Shown: positions 1 through 6,814 of the stretch, piece after piece
How the letters are laid out: each line of letters starts with the position of its first letter
Numbering within the stretch: the first letter of the stretch is position 1
DNA from: CBFHMJ01 sp965656875
Lineage (GTDB): Bacteria > Pseudomonadota > Gammaproteobacteria > Enterobacterales > Alteromonadaceae
Assembly (NCBI GenBank): GCA_965656875.1
Contig: CBFHMJ010000051.1
Location: 1 to 7,986 of the forward strand
Direction: 5' to 3'
Length of the DNA: 7,986 nucleotides
Notes under the pieces: model-generated
The model's database searches: none
What the model was told of the DNA's origin: nothing
Seen by the model: only the letters and a program-made list of their open reading frames with translations
Made by a program: the position numbers and the translations under genes

Positions 1-629
1 TGACCACCGGCGATGGCCTGACGGCAACGTACAACACCTGGGATAAACCGACCCGTCTGACCCGCAGTAAACAGGGTATCAGCACCACCATGGCCTTTAC
101 CTACGGTGCTGACCTGATGCGTTACAAGCAGGTCAGAACCACCGACGGTATCTCTTCAACCACGTACTACATCGACAAGCTGTATGAGGAAACCCACACG
201 GCAGGCCGGACTGAGTGGAAAGCCTATATCAGTGATGTGGCTGTGGTCGGTGAAACACAACAACAGGGCCGGTACATTGCGTTCACCCATAAAGACCGTC
301 TTGGCTCCGGCACCACCTTCACGGACCATCACGGTCAGGTGACCGCCCTGCGAACCTTTGACCCGTTCGGTAAACCCAGAGGCAACGACGGCGCCCGCCT
401 GAGCAACACCACGCTGGACAACCTCGACCAGAGCCGCCGGGGTTTCACTGACCACGAACATCTGGATGAGATTGACATCATTCACATGAACGGGCGAGTG
501 TACGACTACAACCTCGGCCGCTTTATGTCGGTCGACCCGGTGATTCAGAGTCCGGGCAACTCCCAGAGCATGAACCCGTACAGTTATATTATGAATAATC
601 CCCTGGCGGGGATTGACCCGACGGGGTAT
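1..629 (+). repeat. Rhs core repeat, copy A
   Basis: It aligns without gaps to 2615-3243 and 5391-6019, with only scattered silent changes and very few amino-acid changes (for example GARLSN versus GASLSN, and AGIDPTGY versus AGTDPTGY). The alignment breaks sharply after the Tyr codon of DPTGY. Confidence 0.95.
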
Positions 630-1559
630 AGCGCACAAACGAAAGAGCAGAAGATTACCAGGAGTGTAACGGTCAAACGTCCGGGAAGTCGCATTAAGAA
701 AACCGTTGAAGTGGAAATAACACTTACTGATAATGGTAGCGGTGGCGTCACGGTTGAAATATCAGGTGGTGGAGATTCGCCGGGTGTTGCGTCTGCCGCA
801 AGGCGTATTGCCAAAAGTGAAATAACAGGCACATTAAAGTCATCGGGGCTTAAGGTGAATGATATCGGGGGAGAGGGTAATAAGCCCGTTGCCAGTAGTG
901 TTAATAAGTTGGATAGTGGTTCTGGGCATAGTAGTACAAATATAAATAAACCCGGAGCAACGACCACCTCAACTACTACGGGCGTTGATTCCGCAATCCC
1001 TAAAACGCCCGGTTCTGCACCTAGTACAGTAGACCTATCAGCATTAGACCCCAAATTTGCAGCTTTATGGGCTAAGAGTTTTCCGGGAAGTAAAAGCCAA
1101 GAGCAGGGTGGAACTATTGTAGTAGGAAACACAGGGAAAAAGTCCTTGATTAATGAAGGCGGTGGCGCCTCAGGAGTTTTTTCACCTAACCTAGAAACTT
1201 CTTCGTCAAAGTTTTCGGTTATTGGAGTATTCCATACTCATCCGTATGACAGTTCAGAAGGTGGGTATACTGGAGTCTCATTGAGCGGTGGTGATGCGGC
1301 TTACTTAATTCTCAACGAGCACAAAATAATAGTTGCACAAAGTGGCAGTCAGCAGTTTATGTTCATGAGAACACAAAACACTTCCACTAGCGTAAACTAT
1401 AGTGCTCTAAGTAATAGCAACAACTCGAGAGTTGGACAGCTTATAGAGTCAGGGATGAAATTTAACGCAGCTAGCCAACAAGCAGCAAAAGAATTGGCAA
1501 ACAAGCATGGTTTGGCATACTACGAGGGGACTAATGGTGTTTTTAAAAAGGTTAACTAA
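1..1559 (+). CDS. Rhs protein, C-terminal part, with JAB/MPN-type toxin domain (5' end outside window)
   Basis: The reading frame is open from base 3, so the true start lies upstream. The first 209 codons are Rhs core, including the RHS-associated motif RVYDYNLGRFMSVDP (495-539) and a PxxxxDPxGY end (to 629) that matches the PxxxxDPxGL self-cleavage site of enterobacterial Rhs proteins. A Ser/Thr/Gly-rich linker follows to about 1030. The last part carries HTHP (1233-1244) and SGGD (1284-1295), the HxHP...SxxD zinc signature of JAB/MPN metallopeptidases; a Glu at 1101 could be the catalytic one. Tox-JAB domains are known among polymorphic toxins. By family, the core forms a shell enclosing the toxin until delivery. 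The target is unknown; the exported immunity candidate hints at an envelope substrate. The toxin part is visibly more AT-rich than the core. Confidence 0.85.
   Translation, partial: TTGDGLTATYNTWDKPTRLTRSKQGISTTMAFTYGADLMRYKQVRTTDGISSTTYYIDKLYEETHTAGRTEWKAYISDVAVVGETQQQGRYIAFTHKDRLGSGTTFTDHHGQVTALRTFDPFGKPRGNDGARLSNTTLDNLDQSRRGFTDHEHLDEIDIIHMNGRVYDYNLGRFMSVDPVIQSPGNSQSMNPYSYIMNNPLAGIDPTGYSAQTKEQKITRSVTVKRPGSRIKKTVEVEITLTDNGSGGVTVEISGGGDSPGVASAARRIAKSEITGTLKSSGLKVNDIGGEGNKPVASSVNKLDSGSGHSSTNINKPGATTTSTTTGVDSAIPKTPGSAPSTVDLSALDPKFAALWAKSFPGSKSQEQGGTIVVGNTGKKSLINEGGGASGVFSPNLETSSSKFSVIGVFHTHPYDSSEGGYTGVSLSGGDAAYLILNEHKIIVAQSGSQQFMFMRTQNTSTSVNYSALSNSNNSRVGQLIESGMKFNAASQQAAKELANKHGLAYYEGTNGVFKKVN
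1524..1529 (+). promoter_or_regulatory. Ribosome binding site choosing the start of the first immunity gene
   Basis: GAGGGG lies four bases before the ATG at 1534. The alternative in-frame ATG at 1507 has no purine-rich site in front of it and would place nine residues before the hydrophobic signal. The site lies inside the last codons of the rhs gene, so the two genes are probably translated together. Confidence 0.55.
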
Positions 1560-1944
1560 ATTTATCTTGGCGATCCTTGTGTTTTGCACTTCCGGCATTA
1601 TTAGCTGCACTGCTAATGAAACGGTTCCGTCACCAAGAGGAGATAAAATGAACAAATGCGCTGAGCTTGATAACTACAAGCAATCAAAGGAAGCCTTGCT
1701 CAAAGGAGCTACTGCCCTTTCTGACGGAAGATATGTGGAGGCAAGTAAGCTTTTTAGCGAAGGCATTGATGTTCTGGGGGATTTATATCGTAACCCTGAT
1801 ATTATCGATGACACTGGAATGAAATTAACTCTTGCAAGTATTGAGGAGAAAAGTGGAAACCTTCAAGTGTCAGCAAATATTAAAAAGGGTGTTCTTGAGT
1901 CAAGACTAAGCATTTATGAAGAAAAGAATAGGTGTCAGAATTAG
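1534..1944 (+). CDS. Putative lipoprotein immunity protein for the JAB-type toxin
   Basis: This 136-residue protein starts inside the 3' end of the rhs gene (26-base overlap), the usual place for an immunity gene. The N-terminus has basic residues (K5, R6, K9), a hydrophobic stretch (10-23) and a lipobox I22-I23-S24-C25. That predicts a lipoprotein with Thr at +2, so no Asp inner-membrane retention signal and likely sorting to the outer membrane. The mature part looks mostly helical, and residues such as ALSDGRYVEASKLFSEGID resemble one TPR-like hairpin. I do not recognise a named family. The role as immunity protein is inferred from position and size; periplasmic exposure suggests that the partner toxin acts in the envelope. 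It is more AT-rich than the rhs core. Confidence 0.65.
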   Translation: MVFLKRLTKFILAILVFCTSGIISCTANETVPSPRGDKMNKCAELDNYKQSKEALLKGATALSDGRYVEASKLFSEGIDVLGDLYRNPDIIDDTGMKLTLASIEEKSGNLQVSANIKKGVLESRLSIYEEKNRCQN

Positions 1945-1961
1945 ATATTAGTTTTCACTGT

Positions 1962-1995
1962 TAAAAAGCCCAGTCAGAAAAGTTTGGGCTTTTTA
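1962..1995 (+). terminator. Rho-independent terminator after the first toxin-immunity pair
   Basis: A perfect 11-bp stem (TAAAAAGCCCA with TGGGCTTTTTA) encloses a 12-base loop, and the 3' arm ends in a run of five T. It lies 17 bases after the immunity stop codon and ends one base before the IS66-type end. The A/T symmetry means it could work in both directions. Confidence 0.8.
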
Positions 1996-1996
1996 G

Positions 1997-2098
1997 GTAA
2001 CCGTCCAGACAAAGACACATTCAAATACTGACGTCTACTTTATATCCTGTGTGCCATTTCAATTTGTAACCCGATTTAACGATGAGAAACGCACAGAG
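1997..2098 (+). mobile_element. Decayed left end of an IS66-family element, fused to rhs
   Basis: The stretch starts GTAACCGTC, similar to the GTAAGCG-type tips of IS66 elements. It aligns base for base, apart from one single-base deletion, with the left end at 4697-4799. It covers the non-coding leader and the first codons of tnpA. Here the tnpA ATG has become TTG (2064-2066) and the second codon CAA has become TAA (2067-2069), so it cannot encode tnpA. Similarity stops at 2098 and rhs core sequence begins at 2099. It is clearly more decayed than the copy at 4697. Confidence 0.7.
2020..2048 (+). promoter_or_regulatory. Possible promoter in the IS66-type left end, copy 1
   Basis: TTCAAA (2020-2025) and TATCCT (2043-2048) are 17 bases apart, each matching four of six consensus bases. 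The same pair recurs at 4720-4748. In the IS it would drive tnpA; here it points into the orphan rhs tip. Sequence match only. Confidence 0.25.
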
Positions 2099-3534
2099 AC
2101 CGGGGTTACCTGACGACGGAGCGCAACGCACAGACCGGGTATGTCTATCGTAACATCACGCAGACCGATGCGCTGGGCAATGTGACGCAGACAACCCTGA
2201 CGGACGGGCTGTTAACGGCACAGGCGACATACAGCCTGCGCACCGGACAGATGACAGACAACCGGGTCATGCACACCGCCAGCAGTGCTGACACCCTGCA
2301 TCATCTGGAATACACACAGTTTGATACCTTCGGTAACCTGACAGCGCAGCAGAACACCCTGACCGGGCTGACCGAATCCTTCCACTACGACAAGCTGCAC
2401 CGACTGACCGGGAACACGGTCACCTATGGCGGTCAGACCGTACAACAGATTGACTATGCTTATGATGCGGTCGGTAATCTGCTAAAGAAAACCGATTACT
2501 CCGCGGACCGGCCGGATGCTTATACCTACCACACAAGCCAGCCCAATGCGGTTGCCACGGTACTGAAACCGGATAACACCCCGGTATCGTTCAGTTATGA
2601 CGCCCGGGGCAACCTGACCACCGGCGATGGTCTGACGGCAACGTACAACACCTGGGATAAACCGACCCGCCTGACCCGCAGTAAACAGGGTATCAGTACC
2701 ACCATGGCCTTTACCTACGGTGCTGACCTGATGCGTTACAAACAGGTCAGAACCACCGACGGTATCTCCTCAACCACGTACTACATCGACAAGCTGTATG
2801 AGGAAACCCACACGGCCGGCCGGACTGAGTGGAAAGCGTATATCAGTGACGTGGCTGTGGTCGGTGAAACACAACAACAGGGCCGGTATATCGCGTTCAC
2901 CCATAAAGACCGCCTCGGCTCCGGCACCACCTTCACGGACCATCACGGTCAGGTGACCGCCCTGCGAACCTTTGACCCGTTCGGTAAACCCAGGGGCAAC
3001 GACGGCGCCAGCCTGAGCAACACCACGCTGGATAACCTTGACCAGAGCCGCCGGGGTTTCACTGACCACGAACATCTGGATGAGATTGACATCATTCACA
3101 TGAATGGTCGGGTGTACGACTACAACCTCGGCCGCTTTATGTCCGTCGACCCGGTGATTCAGAGTCCGGGCAATTCCCAGAGCATGAACCCGTACAGTTA
3201 TATTATGAATAATCCTCTGGCGGGGACGGACCCGACGGGGTATAGCTCAGAATGCGAATCAAACTGTGGTTCTGCGGAATCGGAATCCGTTGAAAATTGC
3301 ACAACGAATTGTGATATAAGTGAGCTGGAAATATCGAAAGTAATCAAAACAGCTGATGGCAGTATGATTGTGAAAACTCCAGGTGGTGATATTTGGGCAG
3401 TTGAAACAGTAAATGGAAAAGATATCAAGCTGGCCAGTGATAAAGAGATAACGTCTAATCCTGACATTAATGCTGAGGGCGATAAAAATCATGATGGGGA
3501 TGACAGTACCAATGAGAGTAATGAACCCCTGTAA
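2099..3534 (+). CDS. Orphan Rhs core fragment with linker, stopped before its toxin domain
   Basis: The frame reads as Rhs core from the IS junction. YD-repeat motifs such as YDKLHRLTG and YDAVGNLLKK lead into the RHS-associated core domain and end at DPTGY (to 3243). No native start is present: the first in-frame candidates are GTG at 2182 and ATG at 2251, neither with a convincing ribosome site, so this is probably a 5'-truncated silent tip. After the core comes a new linker with four Cys in its first 22 residues and an acidic stretch (DKNHDGDDSTNESNEP). It ends at an in-frame TAA (3532-3534). The frame resumes directly after the stop and runs through the toxin domain to 4038, so the stop is best read as a nonsense mutation. 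From 2615 to 3243 it is almost identical to the other two cores. Confidence 0.75.
2358..3243 (+). repeat. Rhs core repeat, copy B
   Basis: It matches copy C (5134-6019) over its whole length at a constant offset of 2776 bases. The part from 2615 also matches copy A. Core sequence 2099-2357 is present only here. Confidence 0.95.
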
Positions 3535-4038
3535 CTTCCTTTAGTTGGCGTAACTCAAGCCAGCTCAACTATCGTCGCAGGTAAAGGGGCTGTCACCACA
3601 GGTTTTGGTGAGTGGTTGGTTGCTGGAATAAGGCAGCTTATGGGTGGAGTCACTGTTGCTGCAGCTCTGACCATTCTCGGTGATACTTCTGTAGATTATA
3701 TTTATGCTACGTACACTCAAGTTAACCCCAAAACAGGCCAAGTTTATGCGGGGGGATATGGAACACCAGAAGAGTTAGTTCATCGACGCTCGTTGGGACA
3801 ACCTCATTTAACAGCAGAAGGATTTAGACCTCGGTCAACCGTGAGGGCTGCTATTCGTGGTCGAGAACAGCAACTTATAGATTTCTATGGCGGGACAAGA
3901 AGTGCAGGAGGAACTGCACGAAACTTAATTAATGGAGTAGCAGACTTCAATCCAAATCGGCCGTTTTACATAAACGCAGCAAGAGCAGCATTTGGTGACT
4001 TGCTAGACAATTCACCTGATAGATTAAGACTAGAGTGA
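3535..4038 (+). pseudogene. Nuclease-like Rhs toxin domain, cut off from its core by a stop codon
   Basis: This continues the frame of the upstream rhs fragment immediately after TAA 3532-3534. It has a hydrophobic, Gly/Ala-rich pre-toxin segment (about 3616-3690), then NPKTGQVYAGGYGTPEEL (3724-3777), GREQQLIDFYGG (3859-3894) and GGTARNLINGVADFNPNR. This order (Tyr motif, RGREQ, GGT..N.ING, NPNR) matches a polymorphic-toxin family that I associate with a GIY-YIG/URI-like nuclease fold; Glu at 3865 would be the metal ligand. The first motif looks short: relatives, as I remember them, have an Arg soon after Y-x-G, here replaced by Gly. With the stop and the missing N-terminus, delivery as a toxin is unlikely. 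A restart at TTG 3616 or ATG 3640 could still make a fragment. Family assignment is from memory of motifs. Confidence 0.6.
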
Positions 4039-4047
4039 AAGTAAGCC

Positions 4048-4521
4048 ATGGCAAAGAGAAAACGAACCCCACAATTCAATAGCGGCGACGTGTACGCGAT
4101 ACCTTTAAACGATGGTTTTGCTTTTTGTGTGGCGTGTGTGGGTAATGAATTCACGTTTTTTGACCACATAGCAGGCGACTCATCAATGCCAGATTCGTTG
4201 TTAGAGTTGCCTGTGGCATTCAAGGTTCTTGTAGGGAAAGGAGAACCCCAGGAGGGAGAATGGATTCCTTTAGGCAATATAAAGTTAAGTGAAAATATGC
4301 TTTGCAAAAGCAATTTCTTACACAGGCCAGTTGGTGCAACCGATTACTTTATATACTTTGATGGTAAATCCACCCTAGCATCAGAAAATGAGGTAAAGGG
4401 ATTAGAGTTGTTCACCGTTTGGTACTCTGAAGATATTATAAGACGGTTAGAAGAACATTTATCAGGAGAGAATTGCAGCACAACCACCGCAATTAAAAAA
4501 CAACTAAACATACCATTCTAG
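4048..4521 (+). CDS. Imm26-like immunity protein
   Basis: This 157-residue protein starts nine bases after the toxin stop codon. The N-terminus is basic (MAKRKRTPQF) and runs into GDVYAIPLNDGFAF, the pattern of the Imm26 family (basic start, G-D-x-[YF]-x-I-P-L, then a glycine-turn strand). The middle is beta-rich and the end is helical. There is no signal peptide or membrane segment, so it should act in the cytoplasm, which fits a nuclease partner. The ribosome site before ATG 4048 is weak (GTAAG), so coupling to the upstream gene may matter. It remains open although its toxin is interrupted, as expected if it still protects against intact relatives of that toxin. Imm26 membership is by motif recognition and should be confirmed by a profile search. 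Confidence 0.7.
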   Translation: MAKRKRTPQFNSGDVYAIPLNDGFAFCVACVGNEFTFFDHIAGDSSMPDSLLELPVAFKVLVGKGEPQEGEWIPLGNIKLSENMLCKSNFLHRPVGATDYFIYFDGKSTLASENEVKGLELFTVWYSEDIIRRLEEHLSGENCSTTTAIKKQLNIPF

Positions 4522-4525
4522 TAAC

Positions 4526-4577
4526 AGTAATGCCCAGATCCCGTAGGGATCTGGACTCATCACTCATCAGCATTACT
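4526..4577 (+). terminator. Compound hairpin after the Imm26-like gene
   Basis: An inner 9-bp stem, CCAGATCCC (4534-4542) with GGGATCTGG (4546-4554), closes on a 3-base loop. An outer 8-bp stem, AGTAATGC (4526-4533) with GCATTACT (4570-4577), directly adjoins it. No T-run follows, so termination is uncertain. The outer 3' arm overlaps the start of the 60-bp repeat. Confidence 0.45.
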
Positions 4578-4631
4578 AGCAATCTTCATCACCGTATAAA
4601 TCTTTCCCGTTTTTGACTATAACCTCGAAAG
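4572..4631 (+). repeat. 60-bp downstream block, copy 1
   Basis: It matches 7395-7454 without gaps and with seven mismatches. It lies after an immunity gene and its hairpin, and before an IS66-type tip, as the second copy does. It contains AGCAATCTTCATCAC and CCCGTTTTT. No gene is visible in it. The following bases 4632-4696 show nothing I can name. Confidence 0.8.
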
Positions 4632-4719
4632 CGACGGAAAACCTGGATGAGTAATATCAGCAACTTAGAAGATTATAGAAACCCCTCCCCAAGCACGTAA
4701 CCGTCAGGGCAAAGACACA

Positions 4720-4748
4720 TTCAAATACTGACAGCTACTTTTTATCTT
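4720..4748 (+). promoter_or_regulatory. Possible promoter of tnpA in the IS66-type left end, copy 2
   Basis: TTCAAA (4720-4725) and TATCTT (4743-4748) are 17 bases apart. The spacing and the -35 hexamer are unchanged in the copy at 2020-2048. It would drive tnpA and perhaps read on into the rhs tip. Confidence 0.3.
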
Positions 4749-4763
4749 GTGCGCTATCTCAAT

Positions 4764-5093
4764 ATGCAACCGGATTTAATGCTGGAGAAACGCACAGAGC
4801 AACAATGGCAAGCGTTATTTCAACAACATGATGACAATGGTTTAACCGCCGCACAGTTCTGTCGAAACAACAAATTGTGTCCTAAATATTTCAGCTTACG
4901 CAGGAAACAGTTAACGGGTGGCAAGACTGACGGGTTACCAGCATCACTTCTCTTCATACCCACAACGTTGTCCGCTAAATCGACAGCTCAGGACAAAGGT
5001 CCGAGAACATTCAACTATCAGCACTGCCAGTTGCAAATACCTGCGTCAGACAGTGAAACATGGCTCGCCGGGCTACTTAAAACGCTTTCCTGA
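4764..5093 (+). CDS. tnpA: IS66-family accessory protein TnpA
   Basis: This 109-residue protein has the typical TnpA length and layout. EQQWQALFQQHDDNGLTAAQ (from residue 12) begins a helix-turn-helix of the kind found in IS66 TnpA, followed by FCRNNKLCPKYFSLRRKQL and a tail ending WLAGLLKTLS. ATG 4764 is chosen over GTG 4749 because MQPDLM begins like a TnpA N-terminus and aligns with the mutated start at 2064. The stop is followed after one base by the tnpB ATG at 5095, the close spacing usual in IS66 operons. In IS66 elements TnpA and TnpB assist the TnpC transposase; tnpC is not in this window, so the copy cannot move by itself. Confidence 0.85.
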   Translation: MQPDLMLEKRTEQQWQALFQQHDDNGLTAAQFCRNNKLCPKYFSLRRKQLTGGKTDGLPASLLFIPTTLSAKSTAQDKGPRTFNYQHCQLQIPASDSETWLAGLLKTLS

Positions 5094-5094
5094 T

Positions 5095-5133
5095 ATGCTG
5101 GCCGATACCGAAGCTGTCTACCTGCACCGCAAG
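5095..5133 (+). pseudogene. tnpB: Start of IS66 tnpB, truncated by the rhs junction
   Basis: ATG 5095 opens MLADTEAVYLHRK, which matches the TnpB N-terminus (EAVYL[HY]R[KH]P before V-D-M-R-K). The expected VDMRKS part is missing because rhs core sequence begins at 5134. The tnpB frame is not the rhs frame, so a start at 5095 runs on only to a stop at 5167-5169 and makes no TnpB-Rhs fusion. Confidence 0.75.
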
Positions 5134-6019
5134 CCTGACCGGCCTGACCGAATCCTTCCACTACGATAAGCTGCACCGACTGACCGGGAACACGGTCACC
5201 TATGGCGGTCAGACCGTGCAACAGATTGACTATGCTTATGATGCGGTCGGTAATCTGCTGAAGAAAACCGATTACTCCGCGAACCGGCCGGATGCTTACA
5301 CCTACCACACCCGTCAGCCCAATGCGGTTGCCACGGTACTGAAACCGGATAACACCCCGGTGTCGTTCAGTTATGACGCCCGGGGCAACCTGACCACCGG
5401 CGATGGCCTGACGGCAACGTACAACACCTGGGATAAACCGACCCGTCTGACCCGCAGTAAACAGGGTATCAGCACCACCATGGCCTTTACCTACGGTGCT
5501 GACCTGATGCGTTACAAACAGGTCAGAACCACCGACGGTATCTCCTCAACCACGTACTACATCGACAAACTGTATGAGGAAACTCACACGGCAGGCCGGA
5601 CTGAGTGGAAAGCGTATATCAGTGACGTGGCTGTGGTCGGTGAAACACAACAACAGGGCCGGTACATTGCGTTCACCCATAAAGACCGCCTTGGCTCCGG
5701 GACCACCTTCACGGACCATCACGGTCAGGTGACCGCCCTGCGAACCTTTGACCCGTTCGGTAAACCCAGGGGCAACGACGGCGCCAGCCTGAGCAACACC
5801 ACGCTGGATAACCTTGACCAGAGCCGCCGGGGTTTCACCGACCACGAACATCTGGATGAGATTGATATCATTCATATGAACGGTCGGGTGTACGACTACA
5901 ACCTCGGCCGCTTTATGTCCGTCGACCCGGTGATTCAGAGTCCGGGCAATTCACAGAGCATGAACCCGTACAGTTATATTATGAATAATCCCCTGGCGGG
6001 GACGGACCCGACGGGGTAT
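5134..6019 (+). repeat. Rhs core repeat, copy C
   Basis: It matches copy B from the IS66 junction to the DPTGY codons without gaps. It is the shortest orphan core, starting at CTGACCGG within the YD-repeat region. Confidence 0.95.
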
Positions 6020-6814
6020 GAGTATGTAAGAGATATGTGTTCACGAATTACATTAGGGGGCAGAAACGGTTGTGGTGGTAGCCCGGGTGATAAAACCAGT
6101 GACAATAATGATAGTAAACAGGAAGAGACACCTGTTGTTACGGTAATAACAGATAATGCAAGAATCGAAAGTTCCGGGAACTTTGATAAAATAAAAAAAG
6201 AAGAAGATAATATAAATGATGTCGGTGCAGAAAAAGATAAACATCGTAATGGGGATAGTAGTACCAATAAAAACCATCGGCCGCCCGGCGTGACTGGCGA
6301 ACCAGACTTTGTTGATGCGAATGGAGTGCCTCATTATATTACTACGCCAGAGTCAGGAGGCGTTCGGAGGGATAATCTTGATGGTGCAGAAACGGTCTAC
6401 GGAGAAACCTCTAGCCTGTATCCTCAGACAGATAAAAAAGGAAGTAATCCTTATAATTCTAAAAACTGGAATTCAGACTCTTATGATGAATTGCAGGCAG
6501 CCAGAACGGCAATATCTGTAATTAGTGAGCGAAATAATCACACCCAAAAGAAAGACGGTAGTTCAGCAACAAACCCCATTGAAAAGCGAGCATGGGATGA
6601 TAGTGTGGACGCTGCCAACAATGCAGAGAATTTTAGCCTCCCAACGAGCACAAGGCATTTTTTCATTAGACAAAAGGATATTGGTAGGCAGAAGCCTTGG
6701 TGGGCAGGAAATAAAAAACCTTATAAATCATATGGGCCATTTATCAATGTTGGTGGTGGAGATGTGCCACGAGGTAACCAAACATATATTGATATATATG
6801 ACGGAGTGAAATGA
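5134..6814 (+). CDS. Orphan Rhs tip with uncharacterised C-terminal toxin region (YGET motif)
   Basis: The rhs frame is open from the IS66 junction; the first usable starts are GTG 5216 and ATG 5480, neither with a clear ribosome site, so the gene is 5'-truncated. The core runs to DPTGY (6005-6019) and is almost identical to the other two. Next come a Cys- and Gly-containing stretch, a charged linker (to about 6290) and a 170-residue terminal domain. That domain has DGAETVYGETSSLYPQ (6380-6427), a helix YDELQAARTAISVISERN (6482-6535) and FINVGGGDVPRGNQTYIDIY near the end. The order of acidic YGE motif, then a helix of AxxAIxVIxxRN type, recalls SleB-like cell-wall hydrolases; Glu at 6404 is the candidate catalytic residue. 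I do not recognise the family with confidence. The exported immunity partner fits an envelope target. The toxin frame is intact. Confidence 0.7.
6803..6806 (+). promoter_or_regulatory. Ribosome binding site of the third immunity gene
   Basis: GGAG inside the last rhs codons lies four bases before ATG 6811 and seven before ATG 6814. The spacing favours 6814; both give the same signal peptide apart from one Met. The ATGA overlap with the rhs stop indicates translational coupling. Confidence 0.6.

Larger units (their letters stand above)
4697..5133 (+). mobile_element. Left part of an IS66-family element (leader, tnpA, start of tnpB), fused to rhs
   Basis: The tip GTAACCGTC is followed by a leader, a complete tnpA and the first 13 codons of tnpB. 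The rest of tnpB, tnpC and the right end are absent; sequence matching the rhs core starts at 5134. It is the better-preserved copy of the end at 1997-2098. The junction falls in tnpB here and near tnpA codon 12 in the other copy, so the two fusions have different breakpoints. Confidence 0.8.

Noticed and set aside
156..638. Minus-strand open frame across the rhs core, recurring at 2770-3099 and 5546-5875
   Set aside because: It recurs only because the core itself is repeated. Its composition is that of an antisense shadow and it has no ribosome site.
584..1132. Minus-strand open frame of 182 codons
   Set aside because: It lies opposite the Ser/Thr/Gly-rich linker of the JAB-type Rhs. The Pro/Leu/Val-rich product is typical of antisense reading.
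4522..4696. Integron attC-like recombination site after the Imm26-like gene
   Set aside because: A folded stem is present, but the paired core sites (GTTRRRY and RYYYAAC) are not found in the right positions, and there is no integrase.
5095..5169. Functional TnpB-Rhs fusion protein
   Set aside because: The tnpB frame (5095) and the rhs frame differ; the fusion frame ends at 5169.
6309..6809. Two plus-strand open frames (6309-6521, 6525-6809) inside the unit 3 toxin region
   Set aside because: They are +1-shifted shadows of the intact rhs frame, without family features.
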